Origin: Plazaster borealis
Taxonomy: Eukaryota > Echinodermata > Asteroidea > Forcipulatida > Labidiasteridae
Direction of reading: 5' to 3'
Assembly (NCBI GenBank): GCA_021014325.1
Contig: CM037476.1
Span: 15,536,827 to 15,600,826 of the forward strand
Length of the DNA: 64,000 nt
In this document: positions 12,401 to 24,400 of the stretch, piece after piece
Position numbering within the stretch: position 1 is the stretch's first letter
Layout of the letters: every line of letters begins with the position of its first letter
The notes under the pieces: model-generated
The model's input: the letters and a program-made list of their open reading frames with translations, nothing else
Told to the model about the DNA's origin: nothing
Databases searched by the model: none
Translations under genes and position numbers: made by a program

Positions 12401-15400
12401 CCCCTCCTGTTCCATGCTCTTTTTCATGGGAACGAGTTTGGCCCGTCGCTGTTGAGCTTTCTTGTGAGGTCATCTGCAATGAACACTTTCGAGCCCTTTA
12501 GCTCCCCTTTAGATTTCATGATTTCCTGCTTTTTCTTCCATGAACCAAATTTAACAATAATGGCTCTGTCCTTGTTAAGAGTCTGAACTCCAACTCGGTG
12601 TACACGTTCGATGTCTTGCTTCAGGCATTCAACTTGTAGTTCTTGCTTTAACAGCTCAAGTACAAGGGACTCTGGATTGTCGTCTGGCACCTCAGGAATG
12701 CCAAAAATGCGTACGTTGTTCCTACGGGAGTATGCTTCATTTCTTTCGATTAGCAGGGCGTGGCTCATAAGAATTTTTTCAACATTGGCGTTCATGGATT
12801 TCTCTCGTTTTAGGCTTTTAACATGGTTCTCGAGACAGGTAAAATTATCGTTTACCTTATCAATCTCAAACTGCAAGCTTTCGTGAATTTCGTTGAGTTT
12901 CTTGTCGATAACCTCGTCTAGAGTTCGCTTAAAGTCAGTTGCAAATCCGTCAATCCTCTCAACCATGCGACCTTCCAGCGATATAAGTTGGGTTTTTAAG
13001 TCCATAATTGCAGCAAAAACATCTGGAGTGTCACTGGCTTTTTCCTGCATCACTGCCTCTTTCCTATTAATCTTACTAGCCATGTTTCATAGGTCTCAAG
13101 CAGCCCTATATCAACGAATTACTTCGGCACAGAGCGTATAAGGAGCGGAGAGCGGAGAGCGTAGAAAACATGATGTTCACCCTTCCGCGACTTCAATTAC
13201 AATTATAATAGTAAACCCTGGGAGGGAAACTCCTTACTTGGACCCTGATTGGAAAACGACTGGTGTACACAAGTCTAACGTAAATATGTTGAGTTGTACT
13301 CATTCGAGTAGGAAACGACTCCCTCTGAAGTAACGTAGTTTTTGAGAAAGAGGTAATTTCTCACTAAAATAATAAAAACTTCATACAAGAAGTTTTTATT
13401 CCTATATCTGAAAGCACACAAATTTGTACAGCAAGGGTGTCTTTTCTTTCATCCTTTTCTTGCAACTTTGATTCCCAATTGAGCCCAAATTTTCACAGGC
13501 TTGATATTTGATGCATATGTTGGGATACACCAAATGAGAACACTGGTCATTGACAATTACCAAATGTGTTCAGTGACTTTAATATTCCTCTTGTGAGGAA
13601 AAAAAATGCATTGCCCTCAGAGGCCGTGCAAAGTTTTCAACATTTTTAAGGTCGAACTGAGAGTAGGACTTTTCAAGACCCCCCCTCCCTCGCCCCAAGT
13701 TGTACATTCTCAACATTATCAACATTGTTTTGTACGACCAAGAACATTTTTAAAACTTTGGACGGCCCCTTACAAGAATAAAATATCACGCCTGAGATGT
13801 TGTAGACAAATTCTTTGATGCAATGGGAGACTTTTGGGTCTCTAGGTGGCAGCAGACTTGCCAGGTACATAGACATTTTCGCAAATACTCGGTACGCGCT
13901 CATTTGCCGTAGGAAGAGGTGCATGCTGGTAGAGTAGTGACACATTTTAGCTGTGCCGCCATTGCTGGGGTGGTGGCAGCGCAAGTTTTTGTACACAAAG
14001 GCGTGGACAAAATGTCCTGCTTTTTAAATTTTTATGCCAATTAGGTAACCTTCCTCAACGGTTTAATTAATTTTCCTGACAGGATAGCGTGACATAATGA
14101 TGTAGAACTTGCTAAAAAATATTTGCAACTAAACAAAAAGTAAATTCTGAAATTCTGACAATAAAAAAGTTTCTGATGTATTGTAGGCCTAAGGCGTTCC
14201 TTGAGCAAGATACGTTACCCTAATTGCTTTGTCCTTCAGATGGGACATTAAGCAGTAGGTCCCGTGTACTAGGATTGGTAGTGCACGTAAAAGAACCCAG
14301 AATACTTATCTTGGAAGAGTAGGGGGTTAACCCTGGTGTTTCTGGTTTACATAGCAAGCATTCTTGTCTACAGGTTTACTCAGGCTTGCAAGCTACAGTT
14401 ATTAAGTTCACTCAGGAGGCATCCTTGGTTTCATTACCTAAAATATATAATAATAATTACATCTATAGAGAATCACACTGGATTCACCAACTCAAGACAG
14501 TCCAACCCTTTGGACTAAACATAAACACTGGTGTTAAATAACTTCCCATTACCCTCCACTTCACTCCTGCTTGATAATTCATGTACTGTATATATTCTGT
14601 AAATAAAGTGTAAATAAACACATTTTTTTCTGTCAATAAGTTGTTTTTTATAAATTTGTTACTATAACTATCTCATGTAGTAACCTTTTTTCCACAGGTC
14701 CCTCACACCTATTTTTAATATCATCCTACCTTTGATCTTGCTATTCTTTAATTGACCATTGTTAGTTGCATCATGATGCAACTTGCTCTCCAATCCTACT
14801 CTTTCATGTTTCCCTGCATTGTTATCGAACAATGCATTTACCACTTTTATGGTCCAGTAATCCATCCTTTCATACTATACATCCTTTGTCCTCACCACTT
14901 TACTCCTATTGGTTCATAGCCACCAATTGTTTCTGAAATAGAAACTTTGATTGGCTATAATTTTCCCGCTTCTTTCTGGATCCTTCCCTTAATCCCTTTC
15001 CCCTCTCTTTTTCTATAAATGGATATGTATTTGTTTGTACTTGTTTTATGCCTCTGAAGAAGGTCCGGTCTGGATCGAAAGCTAAGGCCATCTACCCTAC
15101 TCATTATTAATAATTACATCTATTTATATAAGAACCCTTCTAATTCTTATGATAACAACAAAGTCTTCTCTTCTCTTCCAGGGAGAGAAATACGAAGGAA
15201 GAGAAACCCTCTCCAAGGATCTCGACATCGTTGATTCCGACAAGTCAAGGGGGAAACCCCTCCTCTGTGAGGTGCTGAATCGAGCCAATGAACAATCCAG
15301 TAGACCCCCCCGGCCAAGGTCAAATTCCAGAACCGAGGTAAAGGTCGCCGCAATTCCATTACACAGAGCCCATGGCCTCTGTTGCCCTAGTCTTGGCCTT

Positions 15401-18400
15401 GGTGCCCCTTCAAAAGTTTCCCGTCGTAGTCTTTAAGATTTTCCATTGGAAGTGCCCTTTGCGAAAAGGAAAAGGCCTTGCCCTCTCAAAGATGAAATTG
15501 AAGGCCTGAAACACTTTTGAGATGAGTGAAGTCCTTAATAAAGTTATCTACTTCTCAAATGTATCCTTATAACCCCTCAAAGGAAAAAAAGACAATTTGA
15601 GCACACGATCAAAAACGTTGACTTATTATAACATAAGTTTTGTTCAGAATCAACACAACTCATTTCAGAGAGATTATTACAATGTTACTGCGTTTATTAT
15701 AATTTTATGCGCAAAAGTATGCACATTTGTTAATTATACATCACACAGAAAAGAAACAAAAGCATTACCAAATAGCCGTACAAATGTTGAAGCTTTTACC
15801 GTAGGCTTGTACGTAACATGGATTCTCCCACTTGGCTTCAAAACCCAGGGCAAGTTCACGCTTTAGTCAATATATAGGTCTATGGATTGAATGTACTTTT
15901 GATATTTAATAATGTAATATAATTCATGAATAATGCAATTTTTTGACCACCCTTTTTTTTAAAGGCAGGGTATACTTTTGGTAATTACTCTACAAGTTTG
16001 ACCATAAAAACTTACTTGGTAAGGAGCACTGATATTATAAAACATTGTTAGAAACGACCCCCTTTGAAGTAATGAAGTTTTAGAGAAAGAGGTAATTTTC
16101 ACCCACAAAATTTGAATCTGAGAAAGGCTTCAGGCATGAAGCATTTCTCAGGCACCTGAAAGCACACAATTCTATGCAACAAGGGTGGTTTTTCTTTCAT
16201 TATTTTCTTGCAACTTCGATGACCAATTGAGCCAAAATTGTCACAGGTTTGTTATTTTATGCATATGTTGGGATACACCAAGTAAGGATATTGGTCTTTG
16301 ACAGTTATCAAAAGTGTCCTGCCTTTAAATGTCTTAAATCCTTTACATTTATGTCCTTAATAATAATCTGCGACCTGTTCAATGTTTTCTTCTTCTTTTT
16401 TCCTATTCAGGAAATTGCCATACCAAAGGTAGATTTGCATGAATTTTATATGCTAGCATTAAAAAAAACTAAAAAAACATTGCATGATAATTACTGCATG
16501 ACAGGTACATGGATGATGTAGTAACAGATTTCAGTCTCAACTGCATAGAGCTGCTTAGCATCATTGATTTAATTGCTAAGCAAAACAATTAGCAGGTTAC
16601 CCGTCACGGTTATACTCATCATCTAGGAATGTGGCTGGTAACCTGACTGTTTCTTTTTAGCAAATGCACACTAAGCAGATATGAGTGCTAAGAAGCTCTA
16701 TGAAATTGCTAAGAAGCTCTATGAAATTGATTCTAGCATGGACAACAGAGAAATTAGCAGGAACCAATGATAAGTACTTTTGTATGTAAATTACCCAAGT
16801 ACCAGTACATTGCATCATTGCATGTACATGTAGATGGTAACCTTTCACTTCTACTTGTGTCTAAGCAAGATGTTCTTTGTTAATGACAAAGTCTGTCTCC
16901 CTAACATCATTTTGATATTGGGCTCTGGGCCCAATTTCATAGAGCTGCAAAAGCAGAAAAAAAATTGCTTAACATTTTTCTGTTTAACAGATATGAGCAG
17001 GATACCAGTCACAAATTGTACACATGACACGGTAGTTTGGCTGGTAATCTTTGGTAGTTTGGCTGGTATTCTGGTAAGCATAATTTTGTTGTGCTTAGCT
17101 ACTTTTTGTGCTAAAGCAGCTCTATGAAATTGGGCCCTGGCCCCAAGAAAATAATGAAACTCCCATTTTGAAGATGGCCTAACCAAATCCCTTTGTTTAC
17201 CCCCACCCCACCCCACCACCACCCCTAACACCCTCTCATTATAACAATAAGGCTGACGACAGGAAAGATGTGGTTTACAGAGTGGTAAGATCAGATATTA
17301 TGGTGTGCTCAGATAATATGGTGTGCTGATTTCAATTTGGAGTATTGTGCTGTAAGTTAGAACAGAGCTATGGGATAACAGAGATGGGCTGGGGGGGGGT
17401 GGCTGTGTGGCTTTGGGTTTCTCCTGACTAATGAACTGAGTGATTTGGTAACATTTCAAAGTGATGTACACAAATTTACTCAGTCAAGCAAACTGACAAG
17501 AATGTTGCCCTCATGAATACATACATGATTCCATCTACACATCCAAATAGTGCGTTCTTGATCACGAAAGAGCTCATACACCGTACATGTTAATGACACA
17601 AAGTCAACATTTTTGCGATGAGTATTTCCTTTCTGGCAAATCTTCACAGCTAGGTAACATTCACAGTTAGGCGGTGATATTTACAACAACAACGAAAAAG
17701 AAGGAAAAAGAAGCAATTTGGTCATTGACAGTAGCGAGGAGGGTCGCATCACTTGGAATGACCAAGAGAAACACTGGTGGTCACATGACATCCCCCATAT
17801 GGCAGCAATGTCTTCTAACACTCCCAACCACAAAATTACTAAGATATACACTTTCAATACAGTATGATTTTGTCAAATATCAAGCACGCTGTTTAATCCA
17901 CAGGCCATGAAATACCAACCCCCTCCGGAAAGATAATAGATATATATCTATTGTTACGAACAATCTTTTGGAATTTATGTTTAATTAAATGGGACGATTT
18001 CACGTACATCTTCATCAGTAGTTCCTCGAACAAATTCAATGGATTTTGAGTACATTTTGGGTGCATTCCATAAATAATGCATCATAAAATGTTTCCAACC
18101 CCATCCCTGATGATTTAATCCAGTTGATTAACCTATTTTTCTCTTCGTACTAATCTCACTGTTTATGGAATTACAAAGTTGCATCGCCCAATTTTCTGCC
18201 AAAAGACAGTTATAAAACAGTTACCACATTTCTCCAAACAAATTTTGATTGATTGATGCTGTTGCAAAATGAAAAACATAAAAACATAAGCGTACGCCAT
18301 GCACAATATGCGAAATACTGGGTCAAGTTCGTGCAAGGACCAATGGTTAACTTGTGGTTCAACTGTGGTTCATTCTCGTTCAACTGAAAGTTTAAAAGTT

Positions 18401-21400
18401 TGTCAATTAAAGGACAATAGTTATCTCATTTTCGAATACTTGAAAATAAGTTTCCCGAATTTTTTTTACCGCGTAAGGGCGTTTGTGGACCAAATTTGCG
18501 AAACAAAAATGAATGGTTTTTCTCATTGTTTCATTGTTTATATTTATTTGGCCATTGATACAAGAAAACAACATGCATGTACAGGCAATCAAAATGAGAT
18601 AAAACTGTAATTTTGATGTGAGGAATTTGCTGTTTAAAAGTGCCCCTATAGAGTCAAAAATACGGTCAATTTGCCGTAAGGCAAGTCAATTTGCTATAAT
18701 TTGTTTGCTGTTCATTTGGCAAAAAATCAAGCGATGCATCTTTAACCATAGACCACTAAATTACTAAATTACCAAATTTGTACAATGTTTTCCTCAAACA
18801 TATCTTAATATGTAGAATAGGTATAATACATTAACTCTATTTTTATCTAGCATGAGAAATACTGTAGATTCCTAGTTAGTTATAATAACATTTTCAAGAC
18901 TTTATCATTTTGTTTTTGAATTCATCTTTGTACAATTAAACATATTAACCCCCTATTGACTGACCATTCGACATTGGTTCAAATATCTCAACAAATTGTT
19001 TCAGTTATCTGAACTTTGGTCACTTTTTTGAAGATTTGTAAAATAGAATCAACCATTTAAACAATGTAAATATAAAAGCACTGCAGGGCTCGAACTTGGT
19101 GGACAGCTACGACTGTTGCTAAGGGTGTTGCTAAGGACATTCTATACTTCAACGCATGATGACTCGGGAATCCAGCAGTGGCCGTAGCCGCCAATTCGGA
19201 CACTACCTTACTGTGCGGTGAACATTTTATGCGACGCCGGCGTTGTCTGCTTTGCACCATATTTTGACATGCAATGTAACTCCTAAAATGGCAGACCATT
19301 TGCAATGAATAGCTGCCTGTGATTGCTGTGCGAGGGGTTGATTGACCCATTTATTGCACAACGCGGAATGCACCTCTGCAAAATGCGCATCTACCATTTC
19401 CACCAGTCAATTCTTTTGTGTACATTTTGACTCCCAAAATGGCGGACAGGATAGGCGCGTGTAAGTGCGCTGCGCATTGTGGAAGGGGTCAATACCAGCT
19501 TGCATTCTGATATCATGTGGTGAATTCATCTACGCAGTACACAATTTATTCAATCAATTCACCATTTAAATACAAGATATTTGCCCAATTTGGAATGGTC
19601 AGTTAAATAGGTTTCCAAATCAACGGCTTTGGCAGTGGCTATGGCTGGATTGCTGTAATAGCCTATTCCTCAACGTTGTCATTGTAGTCAATGGCCATAG
19701 CCATAGCCAAAGTTACAAGAATCAACGGCTTTGGCAGTGGCTATGGCTAGATTGCTGTAATAGCATATTCCTCAACGTTGTCATTGTAGTCAATGGCCAT
19801 AGCCATAGCCAAAGTTACTAGAATCAACGGCTTTGGCAGTGGCTATGGCTAGATTGCTGTAATAGCCTATTCCTCAACGTTGTCATTGTAGTCAATGGCC
19901 ATAGCCGTAGCCAAAGTCATTAGATTCAGACACCGTCTAAGTTGTCAACTTGCAAACCAAGGTAAATGTAGAAAAACTAGTACTATTTTACCAAATTTTG
20001 CGGTGAACAAAGATAAATTGACTAGAACGAACTTTGAACCTACAACTTCCGGGATTAACATGCTGGCAATCTATCAAATGAGCTATCCCATTTTATAACA
20101 CCCCTTACAAGGTTTCTGCCATTTGATTGGTTTTAGAGCGCGTCACATACATGTCTTATTTTTACAAGAAAGTACTATACCCGTTGCAACCAATGTACTA
20201 TACCCATAACAACCAGTGTACTATACCCATAGCAACATCAGCTTCTTGGTACCTAGACGTCTAGGCACAATATATGTTTTTGATGTTATAAAACAAATAT
20301 TGACTGCTTTTACTCGATATGGTTAAAACTACGACTCCCTCTGTGATCCCGGAGTGTACTAGTAGCCTCGGGGGAAATAGAACGCGTCGAGGATCAGCTC
20401 AGGTGTCGTAGTTTTAACCATAGCACTTGAAGCAGTTAATATCTGTATACTAGTCAATTTGTCTTTGTTTGCCCAAAAATTAAAATTAAATTGAGTTTGC
20501 TCAGTCAATTTCCCTTGTAGTTGTGGTTTATCACTTAATATTTTGTCCACATTGTATACATTTTTTGTGCTTAGGATCTGAATGCAGTACAAATTGCTGA
20601 TGCAAAAGAGAAGTTTGAATACTATGATAAGGTAAGGAACCAGACTTTCTGCTTGTTCTAGACTAGACTTGTTCTATGCCTAGACTAGACTTGATTTCAA
20701 GTCTGAATTTGCGGTTATTTCTCTGCATCAGCCACGCAAAACTCCCCCGCAGATTGGATATAACCCGCTCTGACTCGCGATCTCAGATTTGACCCTATTG
20801 TGTATACGGGATATTCATTTATTCACAACTGAAATTTACAGAACAACTCTGATCCCAGAGCAATGGCCAATCAGGAGGCCACATATTGGCTGTGTCTATT
20901 ACCAATAGGTTACAATCACTTCAGCATTTTCTGTAAAATATCATGGGTCTTATTTTTGTATAGCGCTTGGTGTGGTGGTATTTCTAATTTATATCTAAAT
21001 AAATTTATGTGGTGTTGTATTTTTAATTACTGGCTGGCCCATTTTTATGGTTTAATATTTTTAATGATCTTTTAATGCTCTTTGGTTATTTCCTCCTCTT
21101 TTTTTGGTGCTGTTTTAATTTGTACAGCGCCTTGGGGTCCAGTCATGGATGTAAGGCGCTTTATAAGCAAAATTTATTATTATTATTATTATTATTATAC
21201 AAGATCATAAAATACTGAAAAATATAACTAATAAAATACCTGACTCTTGCAAGATGAAAAACTGTGTTACCTACGGTTTGAATGGAATCGTCGAGTGATT
21301 TTCCCCAATGTGTTTAATTATTTTGAATTAAAAAACTATTGATTACATGTGTATCAATGTTGTATTTCTGAACTGTATCCTGTGGTATAAACGGTTAAAT

Positions 21401-24400
21401 TTGAATATGCATCTCATAGAAGGCTTCTGCGAATCTGGCCAATCAGAGTGTTCCGTCTACTTTTGGACTAATTTGCCATAGGGTGTGTACAAACCGATGA
21501 AAAATGTTCCCAAATCTGTGATCGTACATGTAGGTTAATGACAGATGTTAATACAAGAGAGGGCGCTATTTCAGGCATTAATGTATTGGCTATCAGGTAG
21601 ACTAAAAACCACGATCACAGACTTGGAACCAAGTCTATGCCTAGACGGACCTTGAACTTCACTCTTGAAGGGGCCTCTGGCAATGTGCCTCAGGTAAGGG
21701 GCACTTCTTTGAGGACAATGTAATTTTGTCTTGGAACTTTTATGAGGAAAATATAAATTTGTATTGGCACTTTACAAAGGACAACACAGCAAAATCACAG
21801 GGTACCACGGCAATTACTGTGGGTGTCCTGGGTTAATTGGAGGCCTGCCAAGATGTGAAAAAAAAGCCATTCTAGTAATAGGCTTTTCCCCACGGGAATC
21901 CCTGCCTGGTGCATGTTTCCCTCCATCTTACAATCTAGATTGTTTGTAGAGAATTATAAATTCCTACCCACAGCAAAAGCACAGAGCACCACGGCAGTTA
22001 CTGTGGGTGCCGTGGGTTAATTGGAGGCCTGCCGAGATGCAGAACAAAGGAGCCATTCCAACAGCTTTATTCCATGTACTGCATCTCTTTGGAACTCCTT
22101 GCCTGGTGCATGTTTCCCTCCATCCTACAATCTAGACTGTTTTACTGTTTGTACTTCTTATTTTCTCTTTTTGGTAGCCCCTGAAGTTTAGTCAAAGTGG
22201 TTTGTAGAGGCTGTCACAAATATTGTTTACTTTTATGAAAATAGTTTATTTATAATTCATGAATTTGATTTATCAGCAGTTAGTTTTAAACTGATTGCTT
22301 TTAATTTATGCTCTCATGTAGGCTCTCAAGATGATTTATTTTTTCTTTTTGCAGGACAAAAGTGGCTCAGTTGACAAGGATGAGCTCAGGAACTTGTTTA
22401 TTGATATGTTCCCGCACTTCCACAGGTAAATTATTGCAAGTCTTATGTTGTATTTGTTTGTAAAGTGTAATAAACCTGGGCGCATATTGTGGCGTGTCGT
22501 GGCCGAGCGGATAAGAGCACCGGACTCAAGCTCTGGTGTTTCTGATCAGCAGAGTGTGGGTTCGAGTCCCAGTCGTGACACTTGTGTCCTTAAGCAAGAC
22601 ACTTAACCATTATTGCTTTGTCCTTCGGATGGGACGTAAAGCTGTAGGTCCCGTGTGTTGTGTAATGCACGTAAAAGAACCCAGTGCACTCGTAAAGAGA
22701 AGGGGTTCGCTCTGGTGTTCCTGGTTTGATCAGCAGCATATTGCGCCACAGCACCTTGTAAGCTATAAAGGAATAGGTGTCATACTTCAACGTAGTTCCG
22801 CATACCTTGCAGGAAAAAATACTGAGCGCCTTGATACGCCCCTAGGGGTGTGATAAAGCGCTATTATATAAGAGCCCAGTATTATATTCATAGAGCTGCT
22901 TAAGCACAAAAAGTAGCCAAGCACAACAAAAATAATGCTTACCAGACTAAGGTCACCATGCCACATGTCAAATTTGTGACTGATATCTTGCTTATTTTTG
23001 TTTTATCAGCAGAACATTTTTAAACAACATTTTCTGATAAAACAGCTCTATGAAATTGAGCCCAGTACATGTGTTTGTGACAGCCATCTGGAATAAATAT
23101 CTATTGATTTGAATTAAATGAATTTATTCATAGTTGTACCATTTGCTGAGTCGCTACCTTTACTGTTTTCCTGTGCCCAATTTTACAGAGCTGCTTAAGC
23201 ACCACAAAATTATGCTTACCAGAACATGGTTACCGGTCAAAAAGCCATTTCACATGTACGATTTGCGACTGGTATCCTGCTAATTTCTGCTTAGCAGGAA
23301 ATCATTAAGCAGTATTTTCTGCTTAAGCAGCTCTATGAAATTGGGCCCAGTGCCTGTAGCGTCTATCTTAAGAGAAACACGTAGCGGCATACACTCCTCA
23401 GGCGAACATAGTTCTTTGTTTTTTCTGTTCTTTATAGCTCTGTTTCCTCTACCGCTACCAAGATTTGTTACAGCCATTTTCAGCACACAGACCTTACATG
23501 TACTTAGTAAACCTGGCTCTTAGTAAACCTAGTAAAACCAGGCTCTTCCTGCAAAAACTGTGTATATTTACTCATCGAATAGATGAGACGAAGAGCTTTG
23601 AAAACCTAATAAGGGCCTTTAACTCGAGCTCTGGTGTTTCTGATCAGCAGAGTGTGGGTTCGATTCCCCCGGTCTTGACACTTGTGTCCTCAAACAAGGC
23701 ACTTAACCATTATTGCTTCATCCTTCGGATGGGGAGTAAAGCTGTTGGTCCTGTGTGTTGTGTAATGCTCGTAAAAGAACCCAGTACACTTATCGTAAAA
23801 GAGAAGGAGTTTGCCCCGGTGTTTCTGGCTGGTCTGGCAGCAATATGCGCACCACACCTTGTATACCTTATTATGGCCTCATAAAATCATTCTTAACAAG
23901 CTCCACCTAATTTGATATTTCGGCGCCAGGAGTGTCATTTATGACAGACATGGCGCATTATAAATGTACACTATTGTCGTCTTCACTTTGCCATTTCAGT
24001 ATTTCTGAGAAGTGTCTGATTTTGGTGCAACGGCGTAACGGCACCGCACAAGGTTTTTTGTGTGTGTTGTTTACAGTTTTTGTCTCTGCACTGTTCTAGT
24101 TTTGTAGGAATAATAATGTTAGAGCTAGAAGTAGCACCACACAGGCATGTGTTGAAATACTCGGCTGTTTGTTGTTGTTGTTGTTGTTGTTGTTTACAGT
24201 TTCTATCCCTTGTATCGTTACAGGAATATGTTAGAGCGATATGTGAACGATGAATTCAGAGCTGGGGACAGTGACTTCAGCAGTTGTAAGTAAATTTCAA
24301 ATTATCTTGGAGTTTGACCTCGACGCTTACCCACGGGTCACGCTGGTTATAAACTGTGCTGTGTCAGTCACTTTGATTCCAACTAAAAGGATGAGCAATT

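Larger units (their letters stand above)
8426..13307 (-). mobile_element. Non-LTR retrotransposon (LINE), near full length, inactivated
   Basis: Read on the - strand it has ORF1 (coiled coil plus RRM-like), an APE-type endonuclease, reverse transcriptase with YADD, and a Cys/His C-terminal domain. It ends in an AATAAAATACAATACAATA-type tail near 8430-8460. Both ends abut halves of a TTAA-flanked element, which fixes its limits to about 20 bp. Several frameshifts interrupt the polyprotein. The clade is uncertain; the RT resembles CR1/L2/jockey-type elements. Confidence 0.92.
8082..15181. other. CEP43 intron 3
   Basis: Holds the LINE in its split host element, a family B fragment and a SINE fragment. 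A possible Penelope-type end (ctctgaagaaggtccggtct, then ggatcgaaagc) lies at 15050-15090. 13585-14185 and 14350-15050 show nothing I can identify. Confidence 0.85.
15338..16410. other. CEP43 intron 4
   Basis: An AGGCCTG-family MITE and a family A MITE; no gene seen in the remaining AT-rich sequence. Confidence 0.8.
16429..20574. other. CEP43 intron 5
   Basis: Two family B MITEs, the 102-bp triplication and one inverted-repeat element. 17160-19080 shows no gene or clear repeat. Confidence 0.8.
20632..22354. other. CEP43 intron 6
   Basis: Separates the two halves of EF-hand loop 1. Contains a retroposon tail and a 170-bp duplication; no gene seen elsewhere in it. Confidence 0.8.
22426..24223. 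other. CEP43 intron 7
   Basis: Two SINEs, two family B MITEs and a (TTG)n run at about 24170-24193 just before the exon 8 acceptor. Confidence 0.8.

Noticed and set aside
16834..17127. ORF with a hydrophobic C-terminal stretch
   Set aside because: It is mostly a translation of a complete family B MITE.
22494..22580. A functional tRNA-Leu gene
   Set aside because: The tRNA-like part continues directly into a SINE body that also occurs elsewhere in the window, so it is a SINE head.
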